Counted from the stretch's first letter, positions 25,928-35,225 are shown. The stretch is DNA of 49,761 bases from Peptostreptococcus anaerobius VPI 4330 = DSM 2949 (GCF_000381525.1 NZ_KB906616.1:1-49761); one strand, 5' to 3'. Numbers and translations are program-made. Notes: generated by a model not told the origin, from the sequence alone.

Positions 25928-26659
25928 TTATTTTGACCACTTTGAAAGTGCAGCCTTATCTGCTACAACAATTACATCGTTATGTAACTGTAGTATACTG
26001 GCTGGAAGTTCAGGAGTGATTGGTCCATTTAGGGCCTTGTCTAGTATTTCTGCCTTGTCTTGACCAGATACTATAAGTACGATCTTTTTTGCCTGCATTA
26101 TTGACTTGATACCCATTGTATAGGCCTGCTTTGGAACATCATCCTCAGAATCAAAAAATCTCCTGTTGGCCTCTATTGTAGTCTGTGCTAGATCAACACA
26201 GTGAGTTTCCTTTTCAAATTGTTCGCCCGGTTCGTTAAAGCCTATATGACCATTGTGGCCAAGTCCTAGTAACTGTAGGTCAACTCCACCTGTGTTTCTG
26301 ATAATTTCGTTGTATTTTGAGGTAGCTTTTTCAGTATCCATTTCAAGTCCGTCTGGTACGAAAGTTTTCTTCTTATCTATATTGATATGATCAAAGAAGT
26401 TTGTGTTCATAAAGTAACGGTAACTCTGTTTGTTATTTGGATCTAGTCCCTTGTATTCATCTAAGTTAACACTTGTAACATTAGAAAAATCTATGTCTCC
26501 CTTTTCATACCATTCTATAAGCTGCTTGTAAGTACCAAGTGGTGAAGATCCTGTAGCAAGTCCTAGCACACAGTTTGGTTTCATTATTACTTGGGCAGAA
26601 AGTATGTTTGCTGCCTTTCTACTCATATCTTTATAGTCTTGAGCCTTATAAATTATCAT
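25928..26659 (-). CDS. nagB: Glucosamine-6-phosphate deaminase
   Basis: This 243-residue cytoplasmic enzyme converts glucosamine-6-phosphate to fructose-6-phosphate and ammonia, the last step of the sialic acid and amino-sugar route. LATGSSPLGTY binds phosphate, Asp67 in VNLDEYKGL is the general base, and LGLGHNGHIGFNEPG carries the catalytic His138 and Glu143 region. It lacks the C-terminal extension of E. coli NagB, as is usual for Gram-positive forms. It is divergently oriented from the nan cluster, with an AGGAGG site. The direct repeats upstream (26733-26784) could couple its control to the nan genes. Confidence 0.95.
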   Translation of the reverse strand: MIIYKAQDYKDMSRKAANILSAQVIMKPNCVLGLATGSSPLGTYKQLIEWYEKGDIDFSNVTSVNLDEYKGLDPNNKQSYRYFMNTNFFDHINIDKKKTFVPDGLEMDTEKATSKYNEIIRNTGGVDLQLLGLGHNGHIGFNEPGEQFEKETHCVDLAQTTIEANRRFFDSEDDVPKQAYTMGIKSIMQAKKIVLIVSGQDKAEILDKALNGPITPELPASILQLHNDVIVVADKAALSKWSK

Positions 26660-27034
26660 AAATATGTCCTCCTATTGATTGTTTTTATATTTATAGTACT
26701 GAATTATATTATTTGCATTTTTTAATTGTGTCATTTTCCTTATTTAATATCAAAATGTATTATTTTCCTGACTTAATATCAAAAATAGATTTTTTAATAA
26801 ATCCACTTCTTAGATACTAGTATAAATGAGAAAAAAATTATTTCAAGGATAAGTAGAATATTTGAAGGAACTTTCAAGAATATATATAATTAGGACTGGG
26901 AAAATTGGAAAATGGTATCATTGTTAAAGGTAATATGAAATATATTTCAGAATGAATAATATATATTGAAATATAATTCACGCTGGTATATACTTAGTGG
27001 CATAGGAAGACAAAGGAAAATAAGGAGGTTGATC
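26660..27034. other. 375-bp divergent region between nagB and nanE
   Basis: The region contains a possible minus-strand -10 (TATAAT, complement of 26703-26708) for nagB, two direct repeats at 26733-26784 and a plus-strand TATAAT at 26972-26977 for nanE. No RNA gene is seen. An in-frame ATG at 26966 for nanE is unlikely because AGGAGG directs translation to 27035. Confidence 0.5.
26733..26784. repeat. Two 23-bp direct repeats, candidate operator of the nan/nag genes
   Basis: Copies at 26733-26755 and 26762-26784 share 21 of 23 positions, with a period of 29 bp. Both contain ATTTTCCT and TTAATATCAAAA. They lie just upstream of the nagB promoter region and about 250 bp before nanE. The RpiR-family regulator at 31796 is the obvious candidate ligand; this is inference. 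Confidence 0.5.
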
Positions 27035-27733
27035 ATGACTGATAAAAGTAAGATAAAGTCTATTGAAGGCAAATTAATAGTATCTTGTCAGGCTCTAGAA
27101 AATGAACCGCTTCATTCTTCTTTTATTATGGGAAGGATGGCAAGGGCAGCTAAAGAAGGTGGAGCTGTCGGCATAAGAGCCAATACAAGAGAAGATATAG
27201 AAGAGATTCAAAAACAAGTAGACCTGCCAATTATTGGTATAGTAAAAAAGGATTACGAAGGATCTAAGGTATATATAACACCTACTATGGATGAGGTTGA
27301 TGATTTGATGAAAGCTAGACCAGAGATAATAGCCATGGATGCAACTAGCGACCTTAGACCAAACAATAAGAGCCTAGATGATTTCTTTAAAGAAGTAAAG
27401 GCCAAGTATCCAGACCAATTATTTATGGCAGACTGTTCTACAGTTGAGGAGGCAGTACACGCAGATGAATTAGGTTTTGATTTTATAGGCACTACAATGG
27501 TTGGTTATACAGACCAGTCAAGAGGAGACAAGATTGAAGCCAATGATTTTGAAATTCTTAGAAAGATTGTAGAAAAGGTGAGTAACAAGGTGATCGCTGA
27601 AGGAAATATAAACACACCTGAGAAGGCAAAGAGAGTGATTGAACTTGGGGCCTACAGTGTAGTAGTTGGTTCTATAATTACAAGACCACAGTTGATTACA
27701 AAGTCTTTTGTAGAAAAGATGGAAGAAAAATAA
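27035..27733 (+). CDS. nanE: N-acetylmannosamine-6-phosphate 2-epimerase
   Basis: This 232-residue TIM-barrel enzyme converts ManNAc-6-phosphate to GlcNAc-6-phosphate. [24 protein letters not shown] with the catalytic Lys region, [10 protein letters not shown] and [12 protein letters not shown] are the expected family segments, and [14 protein letters not shown] is the C-terminal phosphate-binding loop. I chose ATG 27035, immediately after AGGAGGTTGATC, over an in-frame ATG 69 bp upstream. It begins the plus-strand sialic acid cluster. Confidence 0.94.
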   Translation: MTDKSKIKSIEGKLIVSCQALENEPLHSSFIMGRMARAAKEGGAVGIRANTREDIEEIQKQVDLPIIGIVKKDYEGSKVYITPTMDEVDDLMKARPEIIAMDATSDLRPNNKSLDDFFKEVKAKYPDQLFMADCSTVEEAVHADELGFDFIGTTMVGYTDQSRGDKIEANDFEILRKIVEKVSNKVIAEGNINTPEKAKRVIELGAYSVVVGSIITRPQLITKSFVEKMEEK

Positions 27734-27839
27734 TATATAAAAACAGTAAAAAAAACAAGATATATACTACTAGTATTTGATAAATTAAAAAATGAAATTA
27801 TAATATTAAATTATTTGTGATAGGGAGGAAAACGTAACT

Positions 27840-28760
27840 ATGAAAAATCTTGAAAAGTACAAGGGAGTAATACCAGCATTTTATGCATGCTATGATGAAG
27901 AGGGTAATGTAAGTCCTGAAAGAGTAAGAGAACTTACAAAATACTTTATAGGAAAGGGAGTTAAGGGTCTATATGTAAATGGTTCTTCTGGAGAGTGTAT
28001 CTACCAGAGCGTGGAAGATAAAAAGGTTATTCTTGAAAATGTAATGAAAGAAGCAAAGGGTAAATTAACTATAATTGCCCATGTTGCTTGCAACAATACT
28101 AAGGACTCACAGGAATTAGCAGCTCATGCAGAAAGCCTAGGAGTAGATGCTATAGCAGCTATACCACCTATATACTTTAGACTACCAGAATATGCAATAG
28201 CCCAGTACTGGAATGATATATCAGATGCAGCTCCAAACACTGATTTTGTAATATACAACATACCTCAGTTAGCAGGTGTTGCCCTAACAGATAGCCTATT
28301 TGCTGAGATGAGAAAGAACCCAAGAGTTATCGGTGTTAAGAACTCATCAATGCCTGTTCAGGATATACAGATGTTCAAGAAGGCTGCTGGAGAAGACTAC
28401 ATAATATTCAATGGTCCAGATGAACAGTTTATCTCAGGTAGAGTAATCGGTGCAGAAGGTGGAATAGGTGGTACATATGGTGTTATGCCTGACTTATTCC
28501 TAAAGATGGATGAGTATGTAAGAGCTGGTAAGTTCGATATAGCAAGAGAAATCCAGTATGATGTAAACGAAGTAATATACAAGATGTGTTCAGCTCATGG
28601 CAATATGTATGCTGTGATAAAGGCAATTCTTAAGATAAATGAAGGTCTTGAAGCTGGTAGCGTAAGAAAGCCACTAGCAGCTCTAATAGAATCAGATATG
28701 GCAATAGTTGAAGAGGCTGCCAAGATGGTTAGGGATGCAAGAGCTAAGTACATAGGATAA
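27840..28760 (+). CDS. nanA: N-acetylneuraminate lyase
   Basis: This 306-residue aldolase splits N-acetylneuraminate into pyruvate and N-acetylmannosamine. It has the DHDPS/NAL fold, with carboxylate-binding GSSGE at 48-52, Tyr139 in IYNIP and Schiff-base Lys167 in VIGVKNSS. Context settles lyase over dihydrodipicolinate synthase: nanE, a symporter, an anomerase and a ROK kinase surround it. GGGAGG precedes the ATG, and the symporter starts 13 bp after the stop. Confidence 0.94.
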   Translation: MKNLEKYKGVIPAFYACYDEEGNVSPERVRELTKYFIGKGVKGLYVNGSSGECIYQSVEDKKVILENVMKEAKGKLTIIAHVACNNTKDSQELAAHAESLGVDAIAAIPPIYFRLPEYAIAQYWNDISDAAPNTDFVIYNIPQLAGVALTDSLFAEMRKNPRVIGVKNSSMPVQDIQMFKKAAGEDYIIFNGPDEQFISGRVIGAEGGIGGTYGVMPDLFLKMDEYVRAGKFDIAREIQYDVNEVIYKMCSAHGNMYAVIKAILKINEGLEAGSVRKPLAALIESDMAIVEEAAKMVRDARAKYIG

Positions 28761-28773
28761 TCGGGAGGACTAT

Positions 28774-30285
28774 ATGCAGGGATTTACTAAGATTGATTTA
28801 ATAATATTAATTGCCTACCTATCAGCAGTTTTATTTGCTGGTCTTCACTTCTCAAAAAGGGAGATGAAGGGAAAAGAATACTTTAAGGGTGATGGAACAG
28901 TACCTTGGTGGGTAACATCAGTATCAATATTCGCAACACTACTTAGTCCAATTTCATTCTTGTCATTGGCAGGTAACTCATATGCGGGAACATGGATCAT
29001 GTGGTTTGCTCAGTTGGGTATGCTAGTTGCGATACCTTTTACAATAAGATTTTTCTTACCTATATACAGTAAGTTAGGTATAGATACAGCCTACCATTAC
29101 CTTGAAATAAGATTTAAGAGTAAGGGACTTAGAATACTTGGAGCAGTGATGTTCATAATATACCAGGTTGGACGTATGTCTATCATAATGTACCTACCAT
29201 GTATGGTACTTTCTAAGTTAATGGGTGTAAATGTAAACATATTAATCATAATAATGGGTGTTATAGCAATTATTTACTCATATACAGGTGGTTTAAAGTC
29301 AGTACTATGGACAGACTTTATCCAGGGAGCTGTCTTACTTGTAGGTGTTACTTTTGGTCTTATATACCTTCTTGTCAACATAAATGGAGGTATGGGAGCT
29401 GTTATGGAACAGTTGGCCAACAACCACAAGTTCTTAGCTGTTGATCAGCCATTATTCGATGCCAATATATTTAGGGATAGTATCTTCCTATTAATAGTAG
29501 GTGCTGGTCTAAATACAATGGGATCATATGTATCAAGTCAGGATATAGTTCAGAGATTTACAACTACAACTGATACTAAGCAGTTAAACAAGATGATGGT
29601 AGCAAATGGATGCCTATCAATATTCATAGCTACAGTATTCTACCTAATAGGTACAGGACTATATGTATTCTATCAGGTACAGGGTAATATGTTACCACCA
29701 GCTGCCCAGCAGGACCAGATATTTGCATCATGGATAGCATTTGAGCTACCAGTAGGTGTAACAGGTATACTTCTTGCCGCTATATATGCAGCTGCCCAGT
29801 CAACACTTTCTACTGGACTTAACTCAGTAGCATCAAGTTGGACTCTAGATATACAGGCTCGTATAAACAAGAAAGAATTGAGTTTTGAAAAGCAGACTAA
29901 GATAGGTCAGAATGTATCTCTAATAGTAGGTATATTTGCAATAGTAGTAGCTATAGTACTTGCTCATGGAGGAGTAAAGTCAGCATATGAATGGTTCAAT
30001 GGATTTATGGGACTAGTTCTAGGTATACTAGTAGGTACATTTGTACTAGGTGCCTTCACTAAGGTTGCCAACAAGTTTGGCGCTACACTTGCCTTTATAG
30101 CTGCATCATGTGTAATGGTATATATTAAGTACTTTGTTGACCCAGCTAAGATTTCTTTCTGGTCATACTCAATTATATCAATAGCAGTTTCTTTGGTTGT
30201 CGGTCTTGTAGCCTCAATAGCTTGGGCAAAAATCAAGGGCATAAAAGAAGAACCACCAGCAAATACAACTATATACGGAGACTAG
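28774..30285 (+). CDS. Sodium:solute symporter, probably for sialic acid
   Basis: This 503-residue protein has about 13 membrane helices and the sodium:solute symporter family pattern, including FKGDGTVPWWVTSVSIFATL near the N-terminus, GNSYAGTWIMW, and the YTGGLKSVLWTDFIQG segment. The family includes SiaT/NanT-type sialic acid symporters in Gram-positive and Gram-negative bacteria. Its place between nanA and the yhcH-type gene, with 13-bp spacings on both sides, strongly suggests that N-acetylneuraminate is the substrate. Confidence 0.88.
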   Translation: MQGFTKIDLIILIAYLSAVLFAGLHFSKREMKGKEYFKGDGTVPWWVTSVSIFATLLSPISFLSLAGNSYAGTWIMWFAQLGMLVAIPFTIRFFLPIYSKLGIDTAYHYLEIRFKSKGLRILGAVMFIIYQVGRMSIIMYLPCMVLSKLMGVNVNILIIIMGVIAIIYSYTGGLKSVLWTDFIQGAVLLVGVTFGLIYLLVNINGGMGAVMEQLANNHKFLAVDQPLFDANIFRDSIFLLIVGAGLNTMGSYVSSQDIVQRFTTTTDTKQLNKMMVANGCLSIFIATVFYLIGTGLYVFYQVQGNMLPPAAQQDQIFASWIAFELPVGVTGILLAAIYAAAQSTLSTGLNSVASSWTLDIQARINKKELSFEKQTKIGQNVSLIVGIFAIVVAIVLAHGGVKSAYEWFNGFMGLVLGILVGTFVLGAFTKVANKFGATLAFIAASCVMVYIKYFVDPAKISFWSYSIISIAVSLVVGLVASIAWAKIKGIKEEPPANTTIYGD

Positions 30286-30298
30286 CAGGAGGTACAAA

Positions 30299-30748
30299 AT
30301 GATATTTGGAAATGTAAAAAATTTAAGTGAATACTCATATCTTGAAGAACAAATAAAAGAGTGTTTTGACTACTATAAAAACAATGATTTAAAATCTTTT
30401 GAAAAGGGATCACACGAAATAGATGGTCAGAGGTTATTTGTTAATATAGTTGAGTATACAACTACTAAGCCAGAAAATAGGTTTTGGGAAGCACATAAGA
30501 ACTATTTAGACCTACATTTGATGTTGGATGGTTGTGAGCAGATAGACCTAAACTTTATAAACAATATGAAGCTAGGTGAATTTGTTGAAAAGGATGATTT
30601 CCTACCAATGGAAGGCCCTAAGAACTCTTCTGTAGTCTTAAGAGATGGAGATTTCTTGATATGTTATCCTGCAGATGCTCATATGACAGCAGTAGCAGTT
30701 GATGAGCCTCAAAAAATAAAAAAAGCTATTTTTAAGATTCAGATATAA
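30299..30748 (+). CDS. YhcH/YjgK/YiaL-family protein (NanQ-like sialic acid anomerase)
   Basis: This 149-residue cupin-like protein has the family core: WEAHKNYLDLHLMLDGCEQID, with the conserved His residues, and DGDFLICYPADAHMTAVAV with a further metal-binding His. Members of this DUF386 family next to nan genes interconvert the anomers of sialic acid so that NanA receives the open form. AGGAGG and a 13-bp gap follow the symporter gene. A hairpin directly after the stop separates it from the kinase gene. Confidence 0.87.
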   Translation: MIFGNVKNLSEYSYLEEQIKECFDYYKNNDLKSFEKGSHEIDGQRLFVNIVEYTTTKPENRFWEAHKNYLDLHLMLDGCEQIDLNFINNMKLGEFVEKDDFLPMEGPKNSSVVLRDGDFLICYPADAHMTAVAVDEPQKIKKAIFKIQI

Positions 30749-30762
30749 TCTTGAGTTATAAT

Positions 30763-30797
30763 AAAGAGGCAGGATGCAAATAAGCATATGCCTCTTT
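30763..30797 (+). terminator. Hairpin between the anomerase and kinase genes
   Basis: AAAGAGGCA and TGCCTCTTT pair perfectly, with an inner ATGC/GCAT stem. The T-tract after the stem is short (CTTTGTC), so it may be a partial terminator or an mRNA-processing site within the nan operon. Confidence 0.55.
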
Positions 30798-30873
30798 GTC
30801 ATGTACATATATAAATTGTATGTAACTAATAAAATTATTTAACCAATAAAGAGGACTACTAAGGAGTAATATT

Positions 30874-31785
30874 ATGAAAAAGTATATCAGTATAGATATA
30901 GGTGGTACAGCAATTAAGTATGGTCTAATAGATGAAAATGACCAAATATTAGAAAGCCACCAGATGTATACAGAAGCATCCAAGGGGGGACCACAGATAT
31001 TGACTAAGGCCATATCAATTGTGGAATCATATCTTGGACAAGGAAAAGAAAATAAGGACGATATAGTCGGCATATGTATATCTACAGCAGGGGTAGTAGA
31101 TACTAAAAAGGGTATGATATATCACTCAGCTCCACTTATACCAAACTACACAGGTGTTAATTTCAAGCAGACTATGGAAGAAAGATTTGGAATAAATTGT
31201 GAGGTAGAAAATGATGTCAATTGTGCCGGTATAGCCGAATATATGTCAGGATCATCAAAGGATAGCAAACTTGCCCTTATGCTCACAATTGGTACAGGTA
31301 TAGGTGGTTGTGCTATATTAAATGGTCAGGTTCTTCATGGAGTGTCTGGCTCAGCTTGTGAAGTTGGCTATATGAAGATGGGGGATAGCGACTTTCAGAC
31401 ACTTGGTTCAGCCAAGACCCTTGTTGAAAGTGTAGCCAATATGAAGGGGGACGATGTTGGTGAATGGAACGGAATAAGAGTATTTGAAGAAGCTAAGAAA
31501 AATGATAAAATATGTATGAGGGCAATAGACAATATGTGTGATGTTCTAGGTCAGGGAATAGCAAATATATGCTACATCCTAAATCCTGATACAGTTGTAT
31601 TAGGTGGGGGCATCATGGCTCAGGGAGACTATCTTAGAGACAAGATAGAAAATAGTTTAAGAAAAAATTTGGAGGACGGTATATCTAGACATACTAGTTT
31701 GAAGTTTGCAAGCCATAAAAATTCAGCTGGTATGTTAGGCGCCTACTACAATTTTAGGAATATAGAAAAAATGAGCCTTAGATAG
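30874..31785 (+). CDS. nanK: ROK-family sugar kinase, probably N-acetylmannosamine kinase
   Basis: This 303-residue kinase begins ISIDIGGTAIKYGLID, the ATP phosphate-binding loop of the ROK family, and has LTIGTGIGGCAILNG. The expected product is ManNAc-6-phosphate, feeding NanE. The zinc-binding motif common in ROK kinases (GHx9-11CxCGxxGCxE) is absent: the corresponding part reads SACEVGYMKMGDSDFQTLGSA. Zinc-less forms are known among Firmicutes. The start has AAGGAG upstream, and the RpiR regulator follows 10 bp later. An N-acetylglucosamine or glucose kinase role cannot be excluded. Confidence 0.82.
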   Translation: MKKYISIDIGGTAIKYGLIDENDQILESHQMYTEASKGGPQILTKAISIVESYLGQGKENKDDIVGICISTAGVVDTKKGMIYHSAPLIPNYTGVNFKQTMEERFGINCEVENDVNCAGIAEYMSGSSKDSKLALMLTIGTGIGGCAILNGQVLHGVSGSACEVGYMKMGDSDFQTLGSAKTLVESVANMKGDDVGEWNGIRVFEEAKKNDKICMRAIDNMCDVLGQGIANICYILNPDTVVLGGGIMAQGDYLRDKIENSLRKNLEDGISRHTSLKFASHKNSAGMLGAYYNFRNIEKMSLR

Positions 31786-31795
31786 GAGGTAAAAA

Positions 31796-32632
31796 GTGGG
31801 ATATTATATTAAGTCTGTGGTTGCTGTAATAGAATCCAACTATGAAAACTTTACTACAGTAGAGAAGAACATAGCTGACTTTTTCATTCACAATGACAAA
31901 AGACAGGATTTTTCTGGCAAAAAGCTGGCACAAAAATTATTTGTATCTGAAGCATCACTTTCAAGATTTGCTCAAAAGTGTGGTTTTAGAGGTTATAGGG
32001 AATTTATTTACCAGTATAGCGAGAATTTTGTTGAGAAACAGGAGGATATGGCAGACAATGTCAGTCAGGTACTGAGCACTTATCAAGAATTGCTTAATAA
32101 GACCTATAGTCTTGTAGATGAAAACCAGTTAAAAAGAGTAGTTGACTACCTAAACACATCTGAAAAAGTATTTGTATGTGGCAAGGGATCATCAGGACTA
32201 GCTGCAAATGAAATGGAGCTTAGGTTTATGAGAATAGGTGTTAATATAGACTCTATTATAGATTCAGACCAGATGAAGATGAGGGCTGTGTTCCAGAATG
32301 AAAACAACCTTGTTTTTGGAGTGAGTATAAGCGGTGAGACTCAAGAAGTCTTATACTTTTTAAAAGAAGCCCACAAGAAAAATGCAAATACTGTATTGAT
32401 TACTTCACAGACTAGGGATTCTTACCAAGAATATTGTTCAGAGGTTGTCCTAATACCATCTCTTAGACATTTAAACCACGGTAATGTCATATCACCACAG
32501 TTCCCCATATCTATCATGGTTGATATAATGTATTCTCACTTTGTACAAAATGACAAGAACAAGAGAGCTAGAATGCATGGAGATACAATCAAGGCCTTGG
32601 GAGACGGTTTTAAAAGGGAAGATGATAACTAA
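31796..32632 (+). CDS. RpiR-family transcriptional regulator with SIS domain
   Basis: This 278-residue regulator has an N-terminal helix-turn-helix domain (residues 1-77; GKKLAQKLFVSEASLSRFAQKCGF) and a C-terminal SIS domain (about 105-240; VFVCGKGSSGLAANEMELRF, GVSISGETQEV) that binds a sugar phosphate. By analogy with NanR-type RpiR proteins it should repress the nan/nag genes and respond to an intermediate such as ManNAc-6-phosphate. The GTG start is supported by AGGAGG. It is embedded in the cluster it probably controls. Confidence 0.9.
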   Translation: MGYYIKSVVAVIESNYENFTTVEKNIADFFIHNDKRQDFSGKKLAQKLFVSEASLSRFAQKCGFRGYREFIYQYSENFVEKQEDMADNVSQVLSTYQELLNKTYSLVDENQLKRVVDYLNTSEKVFVCGKGSSGLAANEMELRFMRIGVNIDSIIDSDQMKMRAVFQNENNLVFGVSISGETQEVLYFLKEAHKKNANTVLITSQTRDSYQEYCSEVVLIPSLRHLNHGNVISPQFPISIMVDIMYSHFVQNDKNKRARMHGDTIKALGDGFKREDDN

Positions 32633-32697
32633 CTAGACTGGATAAGAGTATATTAATTTATGATGTTAGTTAAAATTTAAGCTTTAAGGAGGCTAAT

Positions 32698-33846
32698 ATG
32701 ATATTAAAAGCAAAATACATAGTATTAAAAGATAGGATGCTGGAAGATTCAGCTATATTGATAGAAGACAAGAAGATTAAAAAAATCCTAAGTTCTGATA
32801 AACTTGAAGGCAAGGAAGTAATTGACTATAAGGACTCTATTATTTGTCCTGGATTTGTAGATACACACGTTCACGGATTTTGTGGGCATGACTTTATGGA
32901 CAAGTCTGATGAAGGGCTAAGGTCTATATGTAGGGATATACTAAAGGCGGGTGTTACTTCAATCCTACCTACGACACTTACAGCATCAGAAGACGACATA
33001 ATGGAGGTTGTAAGAATAGTCAAGGACAACAAGGATGCCTACGGTGCCAAAATCCAGGGAATCTTTCTTGAAGGACCATTCTTTACTGAAAAGCACAAGG
33101 GGGCCCAAAACCCAAGTTATTTCCTAAAGCCTGAAATAGAAAAATTGAGAAAGTGGCAGGGAATAGCTGGTGGCATGATTAAGAAGGTAGCACTTGCACC
33201 TGAACTTGAAGGCAGTGAAGAATTTGTACAAAAGGCAAGAGAGATGGGTATATATGTAGCCCTTGGTCACAGCGATGCTAGCTATGACGAGGCCAAGTCA
33301 GCAGTAGATGCAGGAGCTAATATATTTGTTCATACTTATAACGGAATGAGTGGACTTCACCACAGAAATCCTGGAATGGTAGGTGCTGCTATGACATTGG
33401 AGGATGTTTTTGCTGAACTTATATGTGATGGCCACCATGTACATCCAGTGGCAGCTGATGTCTTGATAAGGTCTAGGGGTTACCAAAGTGTTGCCCTAAT
33501 CAGTGACTGCATGATGGCAGGTGGAATGCCAGTAGGTAAGTACAAGCTTGGAGACTATGATGTTGTCCTAGATGGAGAGACTGTTAGATTAGAAGAAGGC
33601 AACCTAGCTGGATCTGTCTTAAAGATGAGAGATGCTGTCAAGAATCTAGTTAAGTGGGGAATTGCAAGTCCCTTTGAGGCTATACAGATGGGAACACAAG
33701 TACCTGCAAAATCAGTAGGCATAGATAATGTCTGCGGTGTTATAGAGGAAGGAAGAGCAGCGGATATACTTGTATTAGATGATGAATTTTCAATAGTAGA
33801 TGTTTATCTTAATGGAGAAAAGGTAGACTTTGGCAAGGAAAATTAA
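32698..33846 (+). CDS. nagA: N-acetylglucosamine-6-phosphate deacetylase
   Basis: This 382-residue amidohydrolase turns GlcNAc-6-phosphate into glucosamine-6-phosphate for NagB. Metal and catalytic motifs are complete: the HxH pair in VDTHVHGFCGHDFMD, the Glu in FLEGPFF, GHSDASYDEA, HTYNGMSGLHHRNPG and the catalytic Asp in ALISDCMMAGG. The HxH form is like that of other Gram-positive NagA enzymes. AAGGAGG precedes the ATG, 65 bp after the regulator gene. A strong terminator closes the cluster. Confidence 0.94.
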   Translation: MILKAKYIVLKDRMLEDSAILIEDKKIKKILSSDKLEGKEVIDYKDSIICPGFVDTHVHGFCGHDFMDKSDEGLRSICRDILKAGVTSILPTTLTASEDDIMEVVRIVKDNKDAYGAKIQGIFLEGPFFTEKHKGAQNPSYFLKPEIEKLRKWQGIAGGMIKKVALAPELEGSEEFVQKAREMGIYVALGHSDASYDEAKSAVDAGANIFVHTYNGMSGLHHRNPGMVGAAMTLEDVFAELICDGHHVHPVAADVLIRSRGYQSVALISDCMMAGGMPVGKYKLGDYDVVLDGETVRLEEGNLAGSVLKMRDAVKNLVKWGIASPFEAIQMGTQVPAKSVGIDNVCGVIEEGRAADILVLDDEFSIVDVYLNGEKVDFGKEN

Positions 33847-33933
33847 TAGACTATAAATTTTGGTAAGTAGATTTATCACAAAGAAAGTTTTGTTTGGTGA
33901 GTAGACTTATTACAGAGGATATTTTAAAACTAT

Positions 33934-33981
33934 AAAAGTCTTCTAGAATACTATTTTGCGAGTGTTCTAGAAGACTTTTTA
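33934..33981 (+). terminator. Strong terminator closing the nan cluster
   Basis: AAAAGTCTTCTAGAA (33934-33948) and TTCTAGAAGACTTTT (33965-33979) pair perfectly, and the stem extends inward with one wobble. A T-run follows. Confidence 0.92.
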
Positions 33982-34111
33982 TTGTATATATGCTAGTCTG
34001 GATTATTTTTACTTGCCAGACTTACTTGTTGTTAAATTTATCTATATCCATAGTGGATTCCCAACGGTCTATCACAACCGCTATCCCTATTGAACACAAG
34101 AAGGAAGTGTT

Positions 34112-34174
34112 CCAACACTTGACCTAGATGACTTTAGGCTAGTAATATACCCTAAAAAGGTACCAATAAAGTAA
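34112..34174 (+). pseudogene. Possible C-terminal gene remnant
   Basis: The frame reads PTLDLDDFRLVIYPKKVPIK and then stops at TAA (34172-34174). Upstream, the same frame is closed by TGA (at about 34092), and another frame gives SITTAIPIEHKKEVFQHLT. This looks like the decayed end of a gene, but I cannot assign a family, and it may be chance. Confidence 0.25.
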
Positions 34175-34203
34175 AAATAGGAATTTATACAGTTTTTTTG
34201 TTT

Positions 34204-34974
34204 TTATAGGGTGTTTTTAGTAAATATTAATTCAATTTCATTTCCTTCTGTTTTTGACAGTTCTCTTCTAAACTCGTACCCATCTTCAGTGAAGTTCATC
34301 AGATATCTATAGTCATTTATTTTATTTTTTGCTATATATCTAAGCATCTTGCCCCTTGCTGACTTTGAGGCGGTAGATTCAATCTTTAACTTATCTTTTT
34401 TAATAACTTTGAATATACAAGTCACAAATATAATATCTTTTTTGACGTATTTTTTTATGACCTTAGAGTATTCATTTGATGCTAAATTTACAATTACACC
34501 CTCGCTGTTTTCTTCCAGGTCCTTATATATGGAGTCAGACCAGAAATCGTATAAATTTTTATGTAAGGTATTTCCATATTTCAGAGGTAACTTTGTCAGC
34601 ATCTCAAGCCTATATGGGTATATTGAATCGCTTGGTTTTAGACAACCGTACAATCCACTTATTATACGCAAGTGCTTGTCCATATAGTCTAAGTCATCCT
34701 TGCTAAGACTAGTTGGGTCAATATTTTTATATTGGATTCCGCTATATGCAAAGAGAGCTGATAGGCCATTTTGATCAAATTTAAAGTCTTTGAACCTTTC
34801 TATATTAAGACTTGCCAAATCTTCCTTTATTTTCATTAGTTTTGATAATTCTTCAAGACACATATTTCTGAGTGAATCAATAATTATTTTAGATTTTTCA
34901 ATTTGACTAGGTATTTGTTTGGACGAAGGGCTTGTTTCATTAAATCCCTTTGCCGGTGATATAAATGTTATCAT
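34204..34974 (-). CDS. yaaA: YaaA-family peroxide stress protein
   Basis: This 256-residue protein starts MITFISPAKGFNE, the signature opening of the YaaA/DUF328 family, and contains GLSALFAYSGIQYKNID, IISGLYGCLKPSD, YRLEMLTKL, NLASNEYSKVI and KSARGKMLRYI, all conserved segments. In E. coli YaaA protects DNA against hydrogen peroxide by limiting free iron and binds DNA through a basic fold. The length is normal. It is a single gene on the minus strand. Confidence 0.93.
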   Translation of the reverse strand: MITFISPAKGFNETSPSSKQIPSQIEKSKIIIDSLRNMCLEELSKLMKIKEDLASLNIERFKDFKFDQNGLSALFAYSGIQYKNIDPTSLSKDDLDYMDKHLRIISGLYGCLKPSDSIYPYRLEMLTKLPLKYGNTLHKNLYDFWSDSIYKDLEENSEGVIVNLASNEYSKVIKKYVKKDIIFVTCIFKVIKKDKLKIESTASKSARGKMLRYIAKNKINDYRYLMNFTEDGYEFRRELSKTEGNEIELIFTKNTL

Positions 34975-35180
34975 AAATTTTCATCTCCATACTATATTTT
35001 TATTTGTTACTTATTATCTATATTACGATCTTAGATATATAGTATACCATATCTTGTATAATTGAAAGTAAAATTTGACTTTAATTTAGGATATATGAAA
35101 AGTTTAATTTAGTTATTATTTACGTAGACTATTATAGGCCTTTTTAGTAAAAGTACGTGATTTTTTTGTGGTGTAAAATA

Positions 35181-35225
35181 AAAATTGAACATTTAAATAC
35201 ATAAAAAGCCTTAAAGTTCGGAAAA
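35181..35225. promoter_or_regulatory. Candidate PurR box pair upstream of purE
   Basis: AAAGTTCGGAAAA (35213-35225) matches the inverted PurBox consensus (AWWGTTCGGWWWT) except for the final base. AAAATTGAACATT (35181-35193) is a weaker box in the opposite orientation, 19 bp away. Paired inverted boxes upstream of the -35 are the arrangement known for Bacillus PurR, which is released by PRPP. The purR gene itself is not in the window. Confidence 0.5.

Larger units (their letters stand above)
33847..34203. other. 357-bp region between nagA and yaaA
   Basis: After the terminator at 33934-33981 there is a stretch with gene-like fragments, including the short tail at 34112-34174. The two genes converge here. 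I see no promoter or RNA gene. A short T-rich run at 34193-34203 lies at the end of the minus-strand yaaA gene. Confidence 0.45.

Noticed and set aside
27840-28760. Dihydrodipicolinate synthase for lysine synthesis
   Set aside because: The fold is shared, but the gene is surrounded by nanE, a sialic-acid-type symporter, an anomerase and a kinase, so lyase is far more likely.
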